A DNA stretch of 64,000 nucleotides, from positions 186,001-250,000 of the forward strand of contig NZ_QTJY01000011.1 in the NCBI RefSeq assembly GCF_003703975.1. The letters are read 5' to 3'. The stretch's first letter is position 1; each line of letters starts with the position of its first letter. The position numbers were made by a program, and so were the translations under genes. Of the stretch, positions 49,865 through 59,481 are shown one piece after another. The notes beneath the pieces were generated by a model that ran no database searches, had not been told where the DNA came from, and saw nothing but the letters and a program-made list of their open reading frames with translations. The DNA is from Larkinella soli. GTDB lineage: Bacteria > Bacteroidota > Bacteroidia > Cytophagales > Spirosomataceae.

Positions 49865-52800
49865 ATGAAGCACCTTTTACTTCTGGCAGCCGGCCTGCTG
49901 CTTCTACCACTTACCGGATTCAGTCAGCAGAGGACCGTCAAAGGCAAGGTCGTCGCGGCTGAAGAACGGACCGCCCTTCCCGGTGTCACGGTATCGATCC
50001 GCGGCAACACCAGCACCGGAACCGTTACCGACGCCCAGGGAGATTACCAGATCAACGTACCGGCCGAATCGGCTACACTGGTATTTTCCTCCATCGGATT
50101 TAAAACCGTCGAGATCGCGGTTGGTTCGCAAACCACGGTCAATGTCGAACTCTCTCCCGATACCAAACAGCTCAGCGAGGTGGTGGTAACGGCGGCCGGC
50201 ATCGCCCGGGAGAAGAAAGCGCTGGGCTATTCGGTCAGCACCATCAGCAGCAGCAAGATCGCCCAGCTTTCGGAGCCGGACCCGCTGCGCTCGCTGTCGG
50301 GCAAGGTGGCCGGGGTCAACATCCAGGGGTCGGGCGGGGTCGCCGGGGGCGCTACCAACATCACCATCCGCGGAAACTCCTCGCTTTCCAACAACAACCA
50401 GCCCCTGTTCGTCGTCGACGGGGTTCCATTCGACAACTCGTCGTTCCTGACCGACGGCGGTCAGCAGGGTGGCGCCAGCTTCACCAACCGGGCCTTCGAC
50501 CTCGACCCGAACAACATCGAGTCGATGACCGTCCTGAAAGGCGCGGCCGCTGCGGCCCTCTACGGCTCCCGGGCGGCCAACGGCGCCATCATCATCACCA
50601 CGAAAAACAACAAAAAGAAAACCCGCAAGGGGCTCGAAATCGCCTACAACACCTCGTATTCCTACGAGAAACTGGCGAAAGCTCCGGAGTTTCAGACCAC
50701 CTACGGCCAGGGCACCGAGTGGGACACGCGCTACGGCGTGTTCGGAAGCTGGGGCGCGCCCTACTCCCAGATCGACTCCATCCTGCACCCGGTGGGCGTC
50801 CGGCTCCCGGCGGTTTTTCCGGAACTGGCCAATAAAAAGGTAAAATATGAACCGTTCGGCCAGCAGAACTTCGAGAAGTTCTACGAATCGGGTTTCGTCT
50901 ACGAAAACGCCCTGAACGTTTCGGGCGGAAGCGAAAAAGCCGGCATCACCGCCGGTTTCTCCCGAACCGCCAACAAAGGGATCGTGCCCGAAAACCGGAT
51001 CAACCGGACCAGCTTCAACGTCGGCGGCAACGCCCAGCTCGACAACGGCTTCTACCTGAACGGCTCGCTGACCTACGTCAACATCGACCAGCGCTCACCC
51101 CAGCTGACCTCCAGCATCGGGAACGGCCCCTCGGCCATCGAAATCCTGCCCTGGACCCCGACCAGCTACGACCTGACCAACTACCCCTTCACCAACCCCC
51201 AGAACGGCGGCAGCGTCTACGACCGCGTCGGAATCGATAATCCCTACTGGTCGGTGCTGAACAGCCCCTTCACGAGCAAGGTGGACCGGTATTTCGGGAA
51301 GTTCACCGTCGGCTTCGATCCCTTCTCCTGGCTGAACGTGCAGTATACGGCCGGCTTCAACGCCTACACCGACCGCCGGCGCAGCATCAACGGCAAGAAC
51401 GGGGAGATTTACCCGAACGGCAACGTCACCGACGACAACATCTACCGCCAGGAACTCGACGGCAACCTGCTCATCACAGCCACCCGGGACCTGAGCCCGG
51501 ATTTCAGCCTGCGGGCCATTCTGGGTCAGAACATCAACCAGCGTCTGACGGACCGGCAGGTGGTCTTCGGGGACGGCATCATCGTGCCGGGCATCAACGA
51601 CCTCGACAACACCCGGATTCAGCAGACCTTCGGGGGCAACCTCATCAAGCAGCGGTTCCTTGCCTTCTTCGGTGATTTTCAGCTGTCGTACCGCAATTTT
51701 GCCTTTCTGAACGTGGTGGCCCGCAACGACATCTCCTCTACCCTGCCGAAAGGGAGCCGGAGCTATTTTTATCCCGGAGCCAACGGTTCGCTGATCTTTA
51801 CCGAGCTGTTCAAGACCAACCCGGCCCTGCTGTCGTTCGGGAAGCTGCGCGTAGGCTACGCCGTCGTGGGGAATGAAGCCAGCCCCTATCAGACCCAGAC
51901 GGTTTTCAACATCAACCCGTCGTTTACGCACCCAGGACCGGTCGACATCACGACGCCATTCAACGGCGTCAACCTGATGACCTACAGCAACCGGCTCGGC
52001 AGCGCGACTCTGAAACCGGAGTTTATCCGGGAATTCGAGGCCGGGACGGAACTCCGCTTCCTGAGAGACCGCATCGGCATCGACCTGACCTATTACCGGA
52101 AGATCAGCACGTCGCAGATTTTTACGGTCGACGTGGCGCCGTCGTCGGGTTACCTGACGCGGGTAGTCAACCTCGGAAAGGTGAAGAACGAAGGAATCGA
52201 GGTCGGCCTGGACATCACCCCGATTCAGCTCGCCAACGGGTTCAAATGGAACATCTATTCGGCCTTTACGCGCAACCGCAACCTCGTCCTGGACCTGGGC
52301 GGAGCCACCGAACTGTTCTACAGCCAGGCCAACTCGACCAATACCATCGGGAGCATGCACATCGTCGGGCAGCCGTACGGCCTGATCCGGGGCAGCTATT
52401 ACCTCCGCGACGACGAAGGCAACCTGCTCATCAACCCCGCCACCGGAAAGGCCATCCTGGCCGACCGCCAGGGACCGGTCGGTAACCCGAACCCGAAATT
52501 TACGCTGGGCGTCACGAACACCTTCACCTATAAGGGCCTGACGCTGAGCGCCCTGTTCGACTGGCGGCAGGGCGGTGACCTGCTCTCGGTTTCCGTTTCC
52601 GAAATGCTCAGCCGGGGCGTCACGCGCGACAACGAAGACCGCAACAAGGTGCTGGTGCCGGTGGGCGTGCTGGGTGACCCCAACACCAAACAGCCCATCC
52701 TGGCAGCCGACGGCCGGAAGCAGCCCAACAACATTCCCATCTCGGTCAACGAATACTATTTCGGAACAGGCGCCTTCAGCGGCAGCCAGGGCACGGCCGA

Positions 52801-53074
52801 CGAGTTCCGGGTGTTCGACGCGACGGTATTCCGGCTCCGGGAGGTATCGCTGGGTTACCAGCTCCCGGCTTCATGGCTGAGCAAGACGCCCTTCGGTTCG
52901 GCTACCCTCTCGCTGAGCGGCCGGAACCTCTGGTACAAGGCGCCCAACTTCCCGAAGTATATGAACTTCGATCCGGAAGTCAACTCGCTCGGAGCCGGCA
53001 ACGCCCAGGGCTTCGACCTCGTCGCCATCCCGACCACGAAGCGCTACGGCGTCAACCTCCGGTTCACGTTCTGA
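49865..53074 (+). CDS. SusC/RagA-family TonB-dependent outer-membrane transporter
   Basis: A 1069-residue outer-membrane transporter that takes up a glycan or peptide captured by its SusD partner. Order: signal peptide (to about residue 21, TGFSQQ), a CarboxypepD_reg beta-sandwich (about 22-105, VKGKVVAAEERTALPGVTVSIRG), the plug (about 110-240, with ISSSKIAQLSEPDPLRSLSGKVAGVNIQGSGG and ITIRGNSSLSNNNQPLFVVDGVPFDN), then the 22-strand barrel ending in YGVNLRFTF with a C-terminal aromatic. The upstream sequence has no anti-sigma or hybrid two-component regulator, so regulation is unclear. The substrate is not predictable from SusC alone. Confidence 0.96.
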   Translation: MKHLLLLAAGLLLLPLTGFSQQRTVKGKVVAAEERTALPGVTVSIRGNTSTGTVTDAQGDYQINVPAESATLVFSSIGFKTVEIAVGSQTTVNVELSPDTKQLSEVVVTAAGIAREKKALGYSVSTISSSKIAQLSEPDPLRSLSGKVAGVNIQGSGGVAGGATNITIRGNSSLSNNNQPLFVVDGVPFDNSSFLTDGGQQGGASFTNRAFDLDPNNIESMTVLKGAAAAALYGSRAANGAIIITTKNNKKKTRKGLEIAYNTSYSYEKLAKAPEFQTTYGQGTEWDTRYGVFGSWGAPYSQIDSILHPVGVRLPAVFPELANKKVKYEPFGQQNFEKFYESGFVYENALNVSGGSEKAGITAGFSRTANKGIVPENRINRTSFNVGGNAQLDNGFYLNGSLTYVNIDQRSPQLTSSIGNGPSAIEILPWTPTSYDLTNYPFTNPQNGGSVYDRVGIDNPYWSVLNSPFTSKVDRYFGKFTVGFDPFSWLNVQYTAGFNAYTDRRRSINGKNGEIYPNGNVTDDNIYRQELDGNLLITATRDLSPDFSLRAILGQNINQRLTDRQVVFGDGIIVPGINDLDNTRIQQTFGGNLIKQRFLAFFGDFQLSYRNFAFLNVVARNDISSTLPKGSRSYFYPGANGSLIFTELFKTNPALLSFGKLRVGYAVVGNEASPYQTQTVFNINPSFTHPGPVDITTPFNGVNLMTYSNRLGSATLKPEFIREFEAGTELRFLRDRIGIDLTYYRKISTSQIFTVDVAPSSGYLTRVVNLGKVKNEGIEVGLDITPIQLANGFKWNIYSAFTRNRNLVLDLGGATELFYSQANSTNTIGSMHIVGQPYGLIRGSYYLRDDEGNLLINPATGKAILADRQGPVGNPNPKFTLGVTNTFTYKGLTLSALFDWRQGGDLLSVSVSEMLSRGVTRDNEDRNKVLVPVGVLGDPNTKQPILAADGRKQPNNIPISVNEYYFGTGAFSGSQGTADEFRVFDATVFRLREVSLGYQLPASWLSKTPFGSATLSLSGRNLWYKAPNFPKYMNFDPEVNSLGAGNAQGFDLVAIPTTKRYGVNLRFTF

Positions 53075-53117
53075 CGGCTGAGTAAACATGAAGTACCATT
53101 CCATCGAACCATCTTAT

Positions 53118-54707
53118 ATGAAAAAAATAATCAGTCTGTTCGTCGGCACCGTTCTGGCCCTCACGTTCAGCGGATGTAATTCCTTTCTCGACATCAACGT
53201 CGACCCGAACGCACCTTCACAGCCGGCGCTGGACCTGCTTCTGCCGGCAACTCAGGTGTCCATCGGCGTCAACATCGGCGGGGGCGCCACCAACCGGATC
53301 GCCACGATCATCATGCAGCATGCTACCCAGAACACCCCCAGCCGCTTCGACCTGAACGGCTCGACCTTCCAGACACCCTGGAACGCCCTGTATTCGGAAG
53401 CGCTGAACGATCTGGAGATCATCATCCGGGAGGGAACGGCCAGAACGCAGTGGAGTTATGTGGGCATGGCCAAGCTGGAAAAGGCTTATCTGTACAGCGT
53501 ACTGGTCGACCTCTGGGGCGACGTGCCCTTCTCCGAAGCCTCGAAAGGCGACGGCAACCTCAGCCCGAAGTTCGACAAGGGCGCCGACATCTATGCGGCC
53601 CTCTTTCCGCTGATCGACGAAGCCGTGGCCGACCTGAACAAACAGCCCTATGTGTCGCCGGGCAACGCCGATTTGTTCTACCGGGGCGACCGCCTGAGCT
53701 GGATTCGGATGGCCAACAGCCTCAAACTGAAACTGCTCAACCAGATCCGGCTGGTTCCGGCCGAGAAAGACCGGGTGAAGCGGGACATCGACGCGCTCAT
53801 CGACGGGGGGCAGCTGATTCTCGCCAACAGCCAGGATTTCACCTTTAAGTTCGGCACGACCGAAACCCCGCAGAACCGTCATCCCATCCACATCAGCGAA
53901 TACCGCTCCACGAAGGATTTCTGGATGGATCAGGGCTTTATGGAGCGGCTGTTCAACGCGGACGATCCCCGGCTGCGGTATTACGTCTACCGCCAGACCA
54001 ACAACGCCGGGGTGAGCTTCACCCGGACCAGCAACGGCTACGGCGGCCGCTATACCGGCGACCCCACCGGCGCTCCGGCCGACAATGCCGTGCGGGCCAC
54101 GTTCGGGATTTATCCCTACGGCGGTCTCTACGACAACAACCCGATCAACAACCTGACGGCGGCCAATGTGTTCCTGACCAATTCCGGGGCCAGCAGTCCC
54201 GCCAACCACCGCGTGGTGACCACCGCCGACGGTTCCGGGGCCGGTATTTTCCCGATCCTCACGGCCTCCATGGTCAACTTCATCCTGGCCGAATCTGCCC
54301 TGACCCTGGGCACCAAAGGCGACCCGAAGCAGTACCTGCAAAACGCCGTTACCCTGAACCTGAACAGCATCAACAGCTTCGTGCAGGCCCCCGGCAATAC
54401 CGGCAATCTGATCTCGGCGGCCACCATCGCCGGCTTCGTCGATACCCGGCTGAAGCAGTTTGATGCGGCCGCCGGAACCGCGGGTAAACTGGGGGTGGTG
54501 ATGACGGAGAAATACATCGCCCTGTTCGGGAACGGCATCGAGTCCTACAACGACTACCGCCGGACCGGCTTTCCGACGCTGATGGCGCCAATTTCGCCCC
54601 TGAACCCGTTTCCGCTGCGGTTCACGTATTCCCAGCGGGAGCTGAACACCAATACCAACGCGCCGGCTCAGAACAATTTCGTCACCCCGGTTTTCTGGGA
54701 TCTCTGA
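53118..54707 (+). CDS. SusD/RagB-family nutrient-binding outer-membrane lipoprotein
   Basis: A 529-residue lipoprotein that closes the pore of its SusC partner and binds the nutrient. Signal and lipobox are MKKIISLFVGTVLALTFSGC20; the start is 53118, since the preceding ten residues of the longer frame are not signal-like. Helical repeats follow (LEKAYLYSVLVDLWGDVPFSEASKG, ADIYAALFPLIDEAVADLNKQ, LSWIRMANSLKLKLLNQIRLV), typical of the SusD-like_2 branch. Near the end, VMTEKYIALFGNGIESYNDYRRTGFP is a branch hallmark. It follows susC by 43 bases. Confidence 0.94.
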   Translation: MKKIISLFVGTVLALTFSGCNSFLDINVDPNAPSQPALDLLLPATQVSIGVNIGGGATNRIATIIMQHATQNTPSRFDLNGSTFQTPWNALYSEALNDLEIIIREGTARTQWSYVGMAKLEKAYLYSVLVDLWGDVPFSEASKGDGNLSPKFDKGADIYAALFPLIDEAVADLNKQPYVSPGNADLFYRGDRLSWIRMANSLKLKLLNQIRLVPAEKDRVKRDIDALIDGGQLILANSQDFTFKFGTTETPQNRHPIHISEYRSTKDFWMDQGFMERLFNADDPRLRYYVYRQTNNAGVSFTRTSNGYGGRYTGDPTGAPADNAVRATFGIYPYGGLYDNNPINNLTAANVFLTNSGASSPANHRVVTTADGSGAGIFPILTASMVNFILAESALTLGTKGDPKQYLQNAVTLNLNSINSFVQAPGNTGNLISAATIAGFVDTRLKQFDAAAGTAGKLGVVMTEKYIALFGNGIESYNDYRRTGFPTLMAPISPLNPFPLRFTYSQRELNTNTNAPAQNNFVTPVFWDL

Positions 54708-54733
54708 TTGGAAAAAACACTCACCGAATCGAC

Positions 54734-55348
54734 ATGAAAACGATACCTTACTTTACCCTGTTTCTGACGACGCTGCTGATTTCGGATGCCTGCCAGACGA
54801 AAGACCCGATTCCGGAAGCCCCGGCCGGGGCCGTCGCGACGGCCAAAGTAAACGCCAACAAGGCCTATTTCGACCTGAACGCCCTGGCGACGAGCGACTT
54901 CGAGTTTGTCCTGAACGGGGAGGATTTCGGGCAGGGCGTCGGCGTCAAAGCCGTCGAGGTCTGGATCGGGCTGAACAACCCCCGGGTGGCCCTGACGGCC
55001 GCCATGACGGCCTGCGGCAACGGCGTGGGCTGCCTGTATCCGGCCGCATCGCTGGCTCCGCTGCCCAGCCGGCTGGCCACTACCGACAAACTCTGGAGAA
55101 CCTTCGAAACCCTTCCGGCCACGGTCAACCTGAAAGCGGCCGATGCGGCCGCAGCCGTAGGCGCCAAACTGACCGATCTGAAATTGAACGACACCTTTCA
55201 GCTCAAGTTCGTGGTGCAGACCAGCGACGGCCGCCGATTCGACGCCTTCCACGACGGCATCTGCGACGAAACCCGGGGCCAGGTCGGGGATTGCCGGCTG
55301 GTGATTCGGGTGGATACCAAAAAAGCCCTGTACCAACCGTTAAAATGA
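54734..55348 (+). CDS. Small lipoprotein in the susCD operon
   Basis: A 204-residue putative lipoprotein (MKTIPYFTLFLTTLLISDAC20). The mature part is beta-rich with KVNANKAYFDLNALATSDFEFVLNG, AVEVWIGLNNPRVALTAAMTACG (possible Cys pair with VGCLYP), and VIRVDTKKALYQ. I recognise no family. Its place 26 bases after susD and before a terminator says it belongs to the uptake system, probably as a surface-exposed binding or assembly accessory. Confidence 0.7.
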   Translation: MKTIPYFTLFLTTLLISDACQTKDPIPEAPAGAVATAKVNANKAYFDLNALATSDFEFVLNGEDFGQGVGVKAVEVWIGLNNPRVALTAAMTACGNGVGCLYPAASLAPLPSRLATTDKLWRTFETLPATVNLKAADAAAAVGAKLTDLKLNDTFQLKFVVQTSDGRRFDAFHDGICDETRGQVGDCRLVIRVDTKKALYQPLK

Positions 55349-55386
55349 TCGCAACAAAAAGTGTAACTTCGTCGACAGCTGAAGCC

Positions 55387-55418
55387 CTGCCCCCACGCAT
55401 CGGGGGCAGTTTCTTTTC
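55387..55418 (+). terminator. Intrinsic terminator after the susCD lipoprotein gene
   Basis: CTGCCCCC / GGGGGCAG stem (8 bases, loop ACGCATC) followed by TTTCTTTT. It separates the susCD unit from the M20 gene, though read-through is possible. Confidence 0.85.
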
Positions 55419-55432
55419 TACCCTCTGAATTC

Positions 55433-56896
55433 ATGCACAAACCGTTTATGAAACCACTGACCGTGCTGGCCCTGGCCGCACTGGCCCTGCCCCTTCAGGC
55501 GCAGAAATCGCTTCCGAAGGATCGGCAGGCGGTATTGACCGGCCTCGACAGCAAAATGGCCCACTACGGCGGCCTTTCCAAACAGATCTGGGACTGGGCG
55601 GAAGTCGGTTACCAGGAGGTGAAAAGCTCGGCGCTGCTCCAGGAGGAGCTGAAAAAAGCCGGGTTCACGGTGCAGGCCGGGGTGGCCGGCATCCCGACGG
55701 CCTTCGTCGCCACCTACGGCAGCGGCAAACCGGTAGTCGGTATCCTGGCCGAGTACGACGCCCTGCCGGGCATCACGCAGGACGCCACCCCCGAACGCAA
55801 ACCCATCGACAGCAAGCGGGCGGGCCATGCCTGCGGGCATAACCTGTTCGGGCCGGGGTCCACGGCGGCCGCCATTGCCGTGAAGGAATGGATGCAGGCC
55901 AACGGCAAAACCGGGACCATCAAACTCTACGGCACGCCGGCTGAGGAAGGCGGTTCGGGCAAGGTGTACATGGTCCGGGAAGGGCTGTTCAACGAAACGG
56001 ACGTGGTGTTGCACTGGCACCCCGCCGACAACAACAGCGCCAACCCGAGCACCTCACTGGCGAACATCACCGGCAAATTCCGGTTCCGGGGCATCTCGGC
56101 CCACGCGGCCGCGGCTCCCGAGCGCGGCCGGTCGGCGCTCGACGGCGTGGAATCGATGAACTATATGGTCAACATGATGCGGGAACATATCCCCTCCGAT
56201 ACGCGGGTCCATTACGTCATCACCCGGGGCGGGGAAGCGCCGAACGTCGTGCCTGACTTCGCCGAAGTGTATTATTACGCCCGCAATAAAAACCGGGCCA
56301 TCGTGCAGGACGTCTGGAAGCGGATCGTGAAAGCCGCCGAGGGCGCGGCCCTGGGTACCGAAACCAAAATGGAGTACGAGGTGATCGGGGGCGTCTACAA
56401 CATCCTGCCGGTCGAGACCCTGTCGCAGGTGATGCACAAAAACCTGGGACTTGTCGGCGGGGTAACCTACAATGAGGAGGAGACGAAATTTGCCGAGAAG
56501 ATGGGGGAATCGTTCGGGGCGACCTTCGGCTCGATCAAAAAGCCGGGCGATGCGGCCAAAATTTCGACGATGAATACCAACGACCCCGTCAGCGGGGGTT
56601 CGACGGACGTAGGCGACGTCAGCTGGGCGGTGCCGACGGTCGGGTTGTCGGCGGCAACGTGGGTGCCGGGTACGGCGGCCCACAGCTGGCAGGCCGTGGC
56701 CGCGGCCGGCACGAGCATCGGCGTGAAGGGCATGATGGTGGCGGCCAAGACCCTGTCGCTGACCGCCATCGACCTCCTGAGCGACCCGGCGCTGGTGCAG
56801 AAGGCCCGTTCCGACTGGCAGACCGCCCGGGGAGCCGACTTCAAATACGAGGCTTTGCTCGGCAACCGGAAACCGGCGCTCGACTACCGGAAGTAA
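55433..56896 (+). CDS. Exported M20-family amidohydrolase (AbgB-like)
   Basis: A 487-residue metallohydrolase with a signal peptide (start at 55433 or 55448; cleavage near PLQAQ). Zinc ligands: D in GILAEYDALPG, H in GHACGHNLFG, EE in GTPAEEGGSGK, H in LHWHPADNN, and a late H in TAAHSWQAV. A dimerising domain lies between about 215 and 320 (SAHAAAAPERGRSALDGVESMNYMV). It belongs to the aminobenzoyl-glutamate/p-aminobenzoyl and amino-acid N-acyl hydrolase branch, which release amino acids from conjugates. Following a susCD pair, it suggests the imported substrate may be an amide or peptide conjugate, though the terminator separates them. Confidence 0.88.
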   Translation: MHKPFMKPLTVLALAALALPLQAQKSLPKDRQAVLTGLDSKMAHYGGLSKQIWDWAEVGYQEVKSSALLQEELKKAGFTVQAGVAGIPTAFVATYGSGKPVVGILAEYDALPGITQDATPERKPIDSKRAGHACGHNLFGPGSTAAAIAVKEWMQANGKTGTIKLYGTPAEEGGSGKVYMVREGLFNETDVVLHWHPADNNSANPSTSLANITGKFRFRGISAHAAAAPERGRSALDGVESMNYMVNMMREHIPSDTRVHYVITRGGEAPNVVPDFAEVYYYARNKNRAIVQDVWKRIVKAAEGAALGTETKMEYEVIGGVYNILPVETLSQVMHKNLGLVGGVTYNEEETKFAEKMGESFGATFGSIKKPGDAAKISTMNTNDPVSGGSTDVGDVSWAVPTVGLSAATWVPGTAAHSWQAVAAAGTSIGVKGMMVAAKTLSLTAIDLLSDPALVQKARSDWQTARGADFKYEALLGNRKPALDYRK

Positions 56897-56926
56897 TGAC
56901 GGTTTAAAAAATTAATTGTACTTTGC

Positions 56927-56976
56927 AGGCTGGATCCGGAATGGGATAACCGTCTCGGATTCAGCCTATTTTTTCT
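56927..56976 (+). terminator. Terminator or leader attenuator before fbaA
   Basis: AGGCTG-ATCCG pairs with CGGAT-CAGCCT across a 17-base loop and is followed by ATTTTTTC. A TACTTTG promoter-like sequence ends just before it (56919-56925). It is either the terminator of the M20 gene or an attenuator in the fbaA leader. Confidence 0.6.
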
Positions 56977-57007
56977 TGAAGCCAATCTATTTTATTCCTT
57001 CTTGACA

Positions 57008-58087
57008 ATGAGCGAAGTAGCCACCCGATTCAATTCCGGCGTCATCACGGGTGAAGGCGTCACCGAAATCTTCCGCCATGCCAACGAAAATGACTACGCC
57101 CTGCCGGCCGTCAACGTCGTAGGTACCAATTCCGTCAATGCGGTTCTGGAAACGGCTAAAGCCGTTAACTCCCCGGTTATCATCCAGTTCTCCAATGGCG
57201 GGGGTATTTTCTACGCCGGGAAAAGCCTTCCGAACGATAAACAACAGGCTGCCATTGCCGGATCGATCTCCGGAGCCCTGCACGTCCATCATGTCGCCGA
57301 GCTGTACGGCGTTCCGGTCATTCTGCATACCGACCATTGCGCCAAGAAACTGCTGCCGTGGATCGACGGGCTACTGGAAGCCGGAGAACGGCATTTCGAT
57401 CAGACGGGAAAACCGCTGTTCAGCTCCCACATGCTCGACCTGTCGGAGGAACCGATCGAGGAAAATATTGAAATCTGCGCGAAATATTTCGAGCGGATGG
57501 CCAAAATCGGCATGACGCTGGAGATTGAACTCGGCGTAACCGGCGGTGAGGAAGACGGCGTCGACAATTCGGACGTCGACGATTCCAAGCTGTACACCCA
57601 GCCTTCCGAAGTGGCTTTCGCCTACGAGGAACTGAAGAAAATCTCTCCGAACTTCACCATTGCGGCTGCGTTCGGAAACGTACACGGCGTCTACAAACCC
57701 GGTAACGTAAAGCTCTCCCCGATCATTCTGAAAAACTCGCAGGACTACATCCAGGAGAAATTCGGAACCGGTCAGAATCCCGTCAATTTCGTGTTCCATG
57801 GTGGTTCCGGCTCCAGCCGCGAGGAAATCCGCGAAGCCATCAAATACGGCGCCATCAAAATGAACCTCGATACCGACATGCAGTGGTCGATGTGGGAAGG
57901 CGTCAAGGACTACTACGAAGGCAAGAAAGATTATCTGCAGGCCCAGCTCGGCAACCCCGAAGGCTCCGATTCACCGAATAAGAAATACTACGATCCCCGC
58001 GTCTGGCTGCGTAAGGGCGAGGAAAGTATGGTAAAACGGCTGAAGCACGCGTTCGAAGATCTGAACTGCATCAACCGCCTGGCCTGA
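57008..58087 (+). CDS. fbaA: Class II fructose-bisphosphate aldolase
   Basis: A 359-residue zinc aldolase that cleaves fructose 1,6-bisphosphate in glycolysis and makes it in gluconeogenesis. Zn ligands: HTDHC (His and Asp near residue 108), a second His in GNVHGVYKPG, and His in VFHGGSGSS; the 'E. coli-type' loop GVTGGEEDGVDNSDVDDSKLYTQP (about 178-200) places it in class IIA. The ATG at 57008 is preferred to a TTG at 57002. A strong bidirectional terminator follows. Confidence 0.97.
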   Translation: MSEVATRFNSGVITGEGVTEIFRHANENDYALPAVNVVGTNSVNAVLETAKAVNSPVIIQFSNGGGIFYAGKSLPNDKQQAAIAGSISGALHVHHVAELYGVPVILHTDHCAKKLLPWIDGLLEAGERHFDQTGKPLFSSHMLDLSEEPIEENIEICAKYFERMAKIGMTLEIELGVTGGEEDGVDNSDVDDSKLYTQPSEVAFAYEELKKISPNFTIAAAFGNVHGVYKPGNVKLSPIILKNSQDYIQEKFGTGQNPVNFVFHGGSGSSREEIREAIKYGAIKMNLDTDMQWSMWEGVKDYYEGKKDYLQAQLGNPEGSDSPNKKYYDPRVWLRKGEESMVKRLKHAFEDLNCINRLA

Positions 58088-58094
58088 TGGCCTA

Positions 58095-58138
58095 AACAGC
58101 AAAAAGCCCCGGCCGATCGGCCGGGGCTTTTTGCTGTT
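58095..58138. terminator. Bidirectional terminator between fbaA and the M24 peptidase
   Basis: A 44-base near-perfect palindrome: AACAGCAAAAAGCCCCGGCC, GATC centre, and its reverse complement. The A and T runs make it work for both convergent genes. Confidence 0.93.
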
Positions 58139-58140
58139 TT

Positions 58141-59481
58141 TTATTTTACATAGGACAGCTTTCGCGGGATCGAAAAAATCTCAGTCTGCCGGCCGTCGAT
58201 ATAGCGAAAGCTCTTTCCGTCGAAAAAGCCGTCTTCCTCCAGCATGATCCGGACGGTTTTCTTCCATTCCGGAATCTCCACGGCCGCGTTGAGTTCGATG
58301 GAATAGGCGGTATTGGCAAACAACGGGTAGTCGCCCGGACCGGGAACGCCCTTCTGCTGGTCCCACAGGCCGATGGTCGGGCCGGCCGCGTGGCCATGCA
58401 CTCCGATCGGGTGCGTGTAGATCGTTCCCCTGATTCCTTCCTTCCCAGCCTGCTCCAGGGCTTCGAGCAGAAGTTGATTCCCGGTTTTGCCCGCCCTGAA
58501 CCGCTCCGTCAGGATGTCCTGAAGGCGGTTGCCCTGCTGAAACGCTTTCCGGATCGGCTCCGGCACTTCGGTTTCTCCGGGACGGAGGACGTAGGCATGC
58601 TGCTGCTGGTCGGTGTTCAGCCGGAGGTAGGTGATGCCGAAATCGACGTGGAGCAGATCGCCCGGCAGAATCACCTGCCCGGAAGCCTTTTTGGAAAACG
58701 TACGCAGGTGGTCGAAGTCCCGGGCGTCGGCCCGCTGAATGTCGACCGTCGGATGAAACCAGGTGTCGAGGCCCAGTTCCGTGATCCGCTGCCGAAACCA
58801 CCAGACCACGTCGTCGGAGGTGGTGACCCCCGGCTGGATGACCTGTTCGGAAAAGCCCTCCTGAATGATCTGGTGCGACAACCGGCAGATGAGCGGATAA
58901 ATCGCCATCTCTTTTTCGGTGCGGGTTTCAAGCCAGCCCACCGCCAGTTTTTCGGCCGATGCGATGCGCTTCTGAAAAGCCGCCGGCAATTTTTCCAGAA
59001 ACTCGGTGCGTTCGGTATACGTCAGCCCGTCGGCATGGGCGTAGTTTTTCGAAAAATTCAGACCGATGGTTTTCGGGTTGCGTTCTTCAATGATCCGGGT
59101 CAGCGCTTCCCACTGGTTGGGCCGGACGTCGATGTCCCAGGCCCCCTTCAGCAGGTTCCCCACGTCGTAGCGGGCGATGGCCAGCTTCTCGACGCCCTTT
59201 TCCGGGCCCTGATCGTAGAAGACCAGGATGGTGCGTCGGCGGGCCGAGAGCCAGGTGCCGGGAAGCATGGTTTTCAGGACGGGGTCTTCGTTGTACTCGC
59301 GGGAGATCAGCACCCACATATCGATGCCCTCCCGGCGCATCAGCTGCGGCAGCAGGGTATTGAACCGGTCTTCGAGGATTTCGTCCACTACCCGCGACCG
59401 CTCCCGCTCATTCAGGATAGTCAGGGGCTGGGCGATCAGCGGGGGTGCGAGGAACACCAGAAAGAGTAGTTTTTTCAGCAT
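58141..59481 (-). CDS. Exported M24-family (Xaa-Pro aminopeptidase-like) metallopeptidase
   Basis: A 446-residue protein with a signal peptide (MLKKLLFLVFLAPPLIAQP; start at 59481). The C-terminal pita-bread domain has the metal ligands: D in LLHVDFGITYLRL, second D in LNTDQQQ, H in YTHPIGVHGHAAG, and E in SIELNAAVEI and MLEEDGFF. The N-terminal creatinase-like domain (about 30-170) precedes it. It would remove N-terminal residues next to proline or act as a related peptidase. Its place after fbaA looks accidental. Confidence 0.88.
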   Translation of the reverse strand: MLKKLLFLVFLAPPLIAQPLTILNERERSRVVDEILEDRFNTLLPQLMRREGIDMWVLISREYNEDPVLKTMLPGTWLSARRRTILVFYDQGPEKGVEKLAIARYDVGNLLKGAWDIDVRPNQWEALTRIIEERNPKTIGLNFSKNYAHADGLTYTERTEFLEKLPAAFQKRIASAEKLAVGWLETRTEKEMAIYPLICRLSHQIIQEGFSEQVIQPGVTTSDDVVWWFRQRITELGLDTWFHPTVDIQRADARDFDHLRTFSKKASGQVILPGDLLHVDFGITYLRLNTDQQQHAYVLRPGETEVPEPIRKAFQQGNRLQDILTERFRAGKTGNQLLLEALEQAGKEGIRGTIYTHPIGVHGHAAGPTIGLWDQQKGVPGPGDYPLFANTAYSIELNAAVEIPEWKKTVRIMLEEDGFFDGKSFRYIDGRQTEIFSIPRKLSYVK

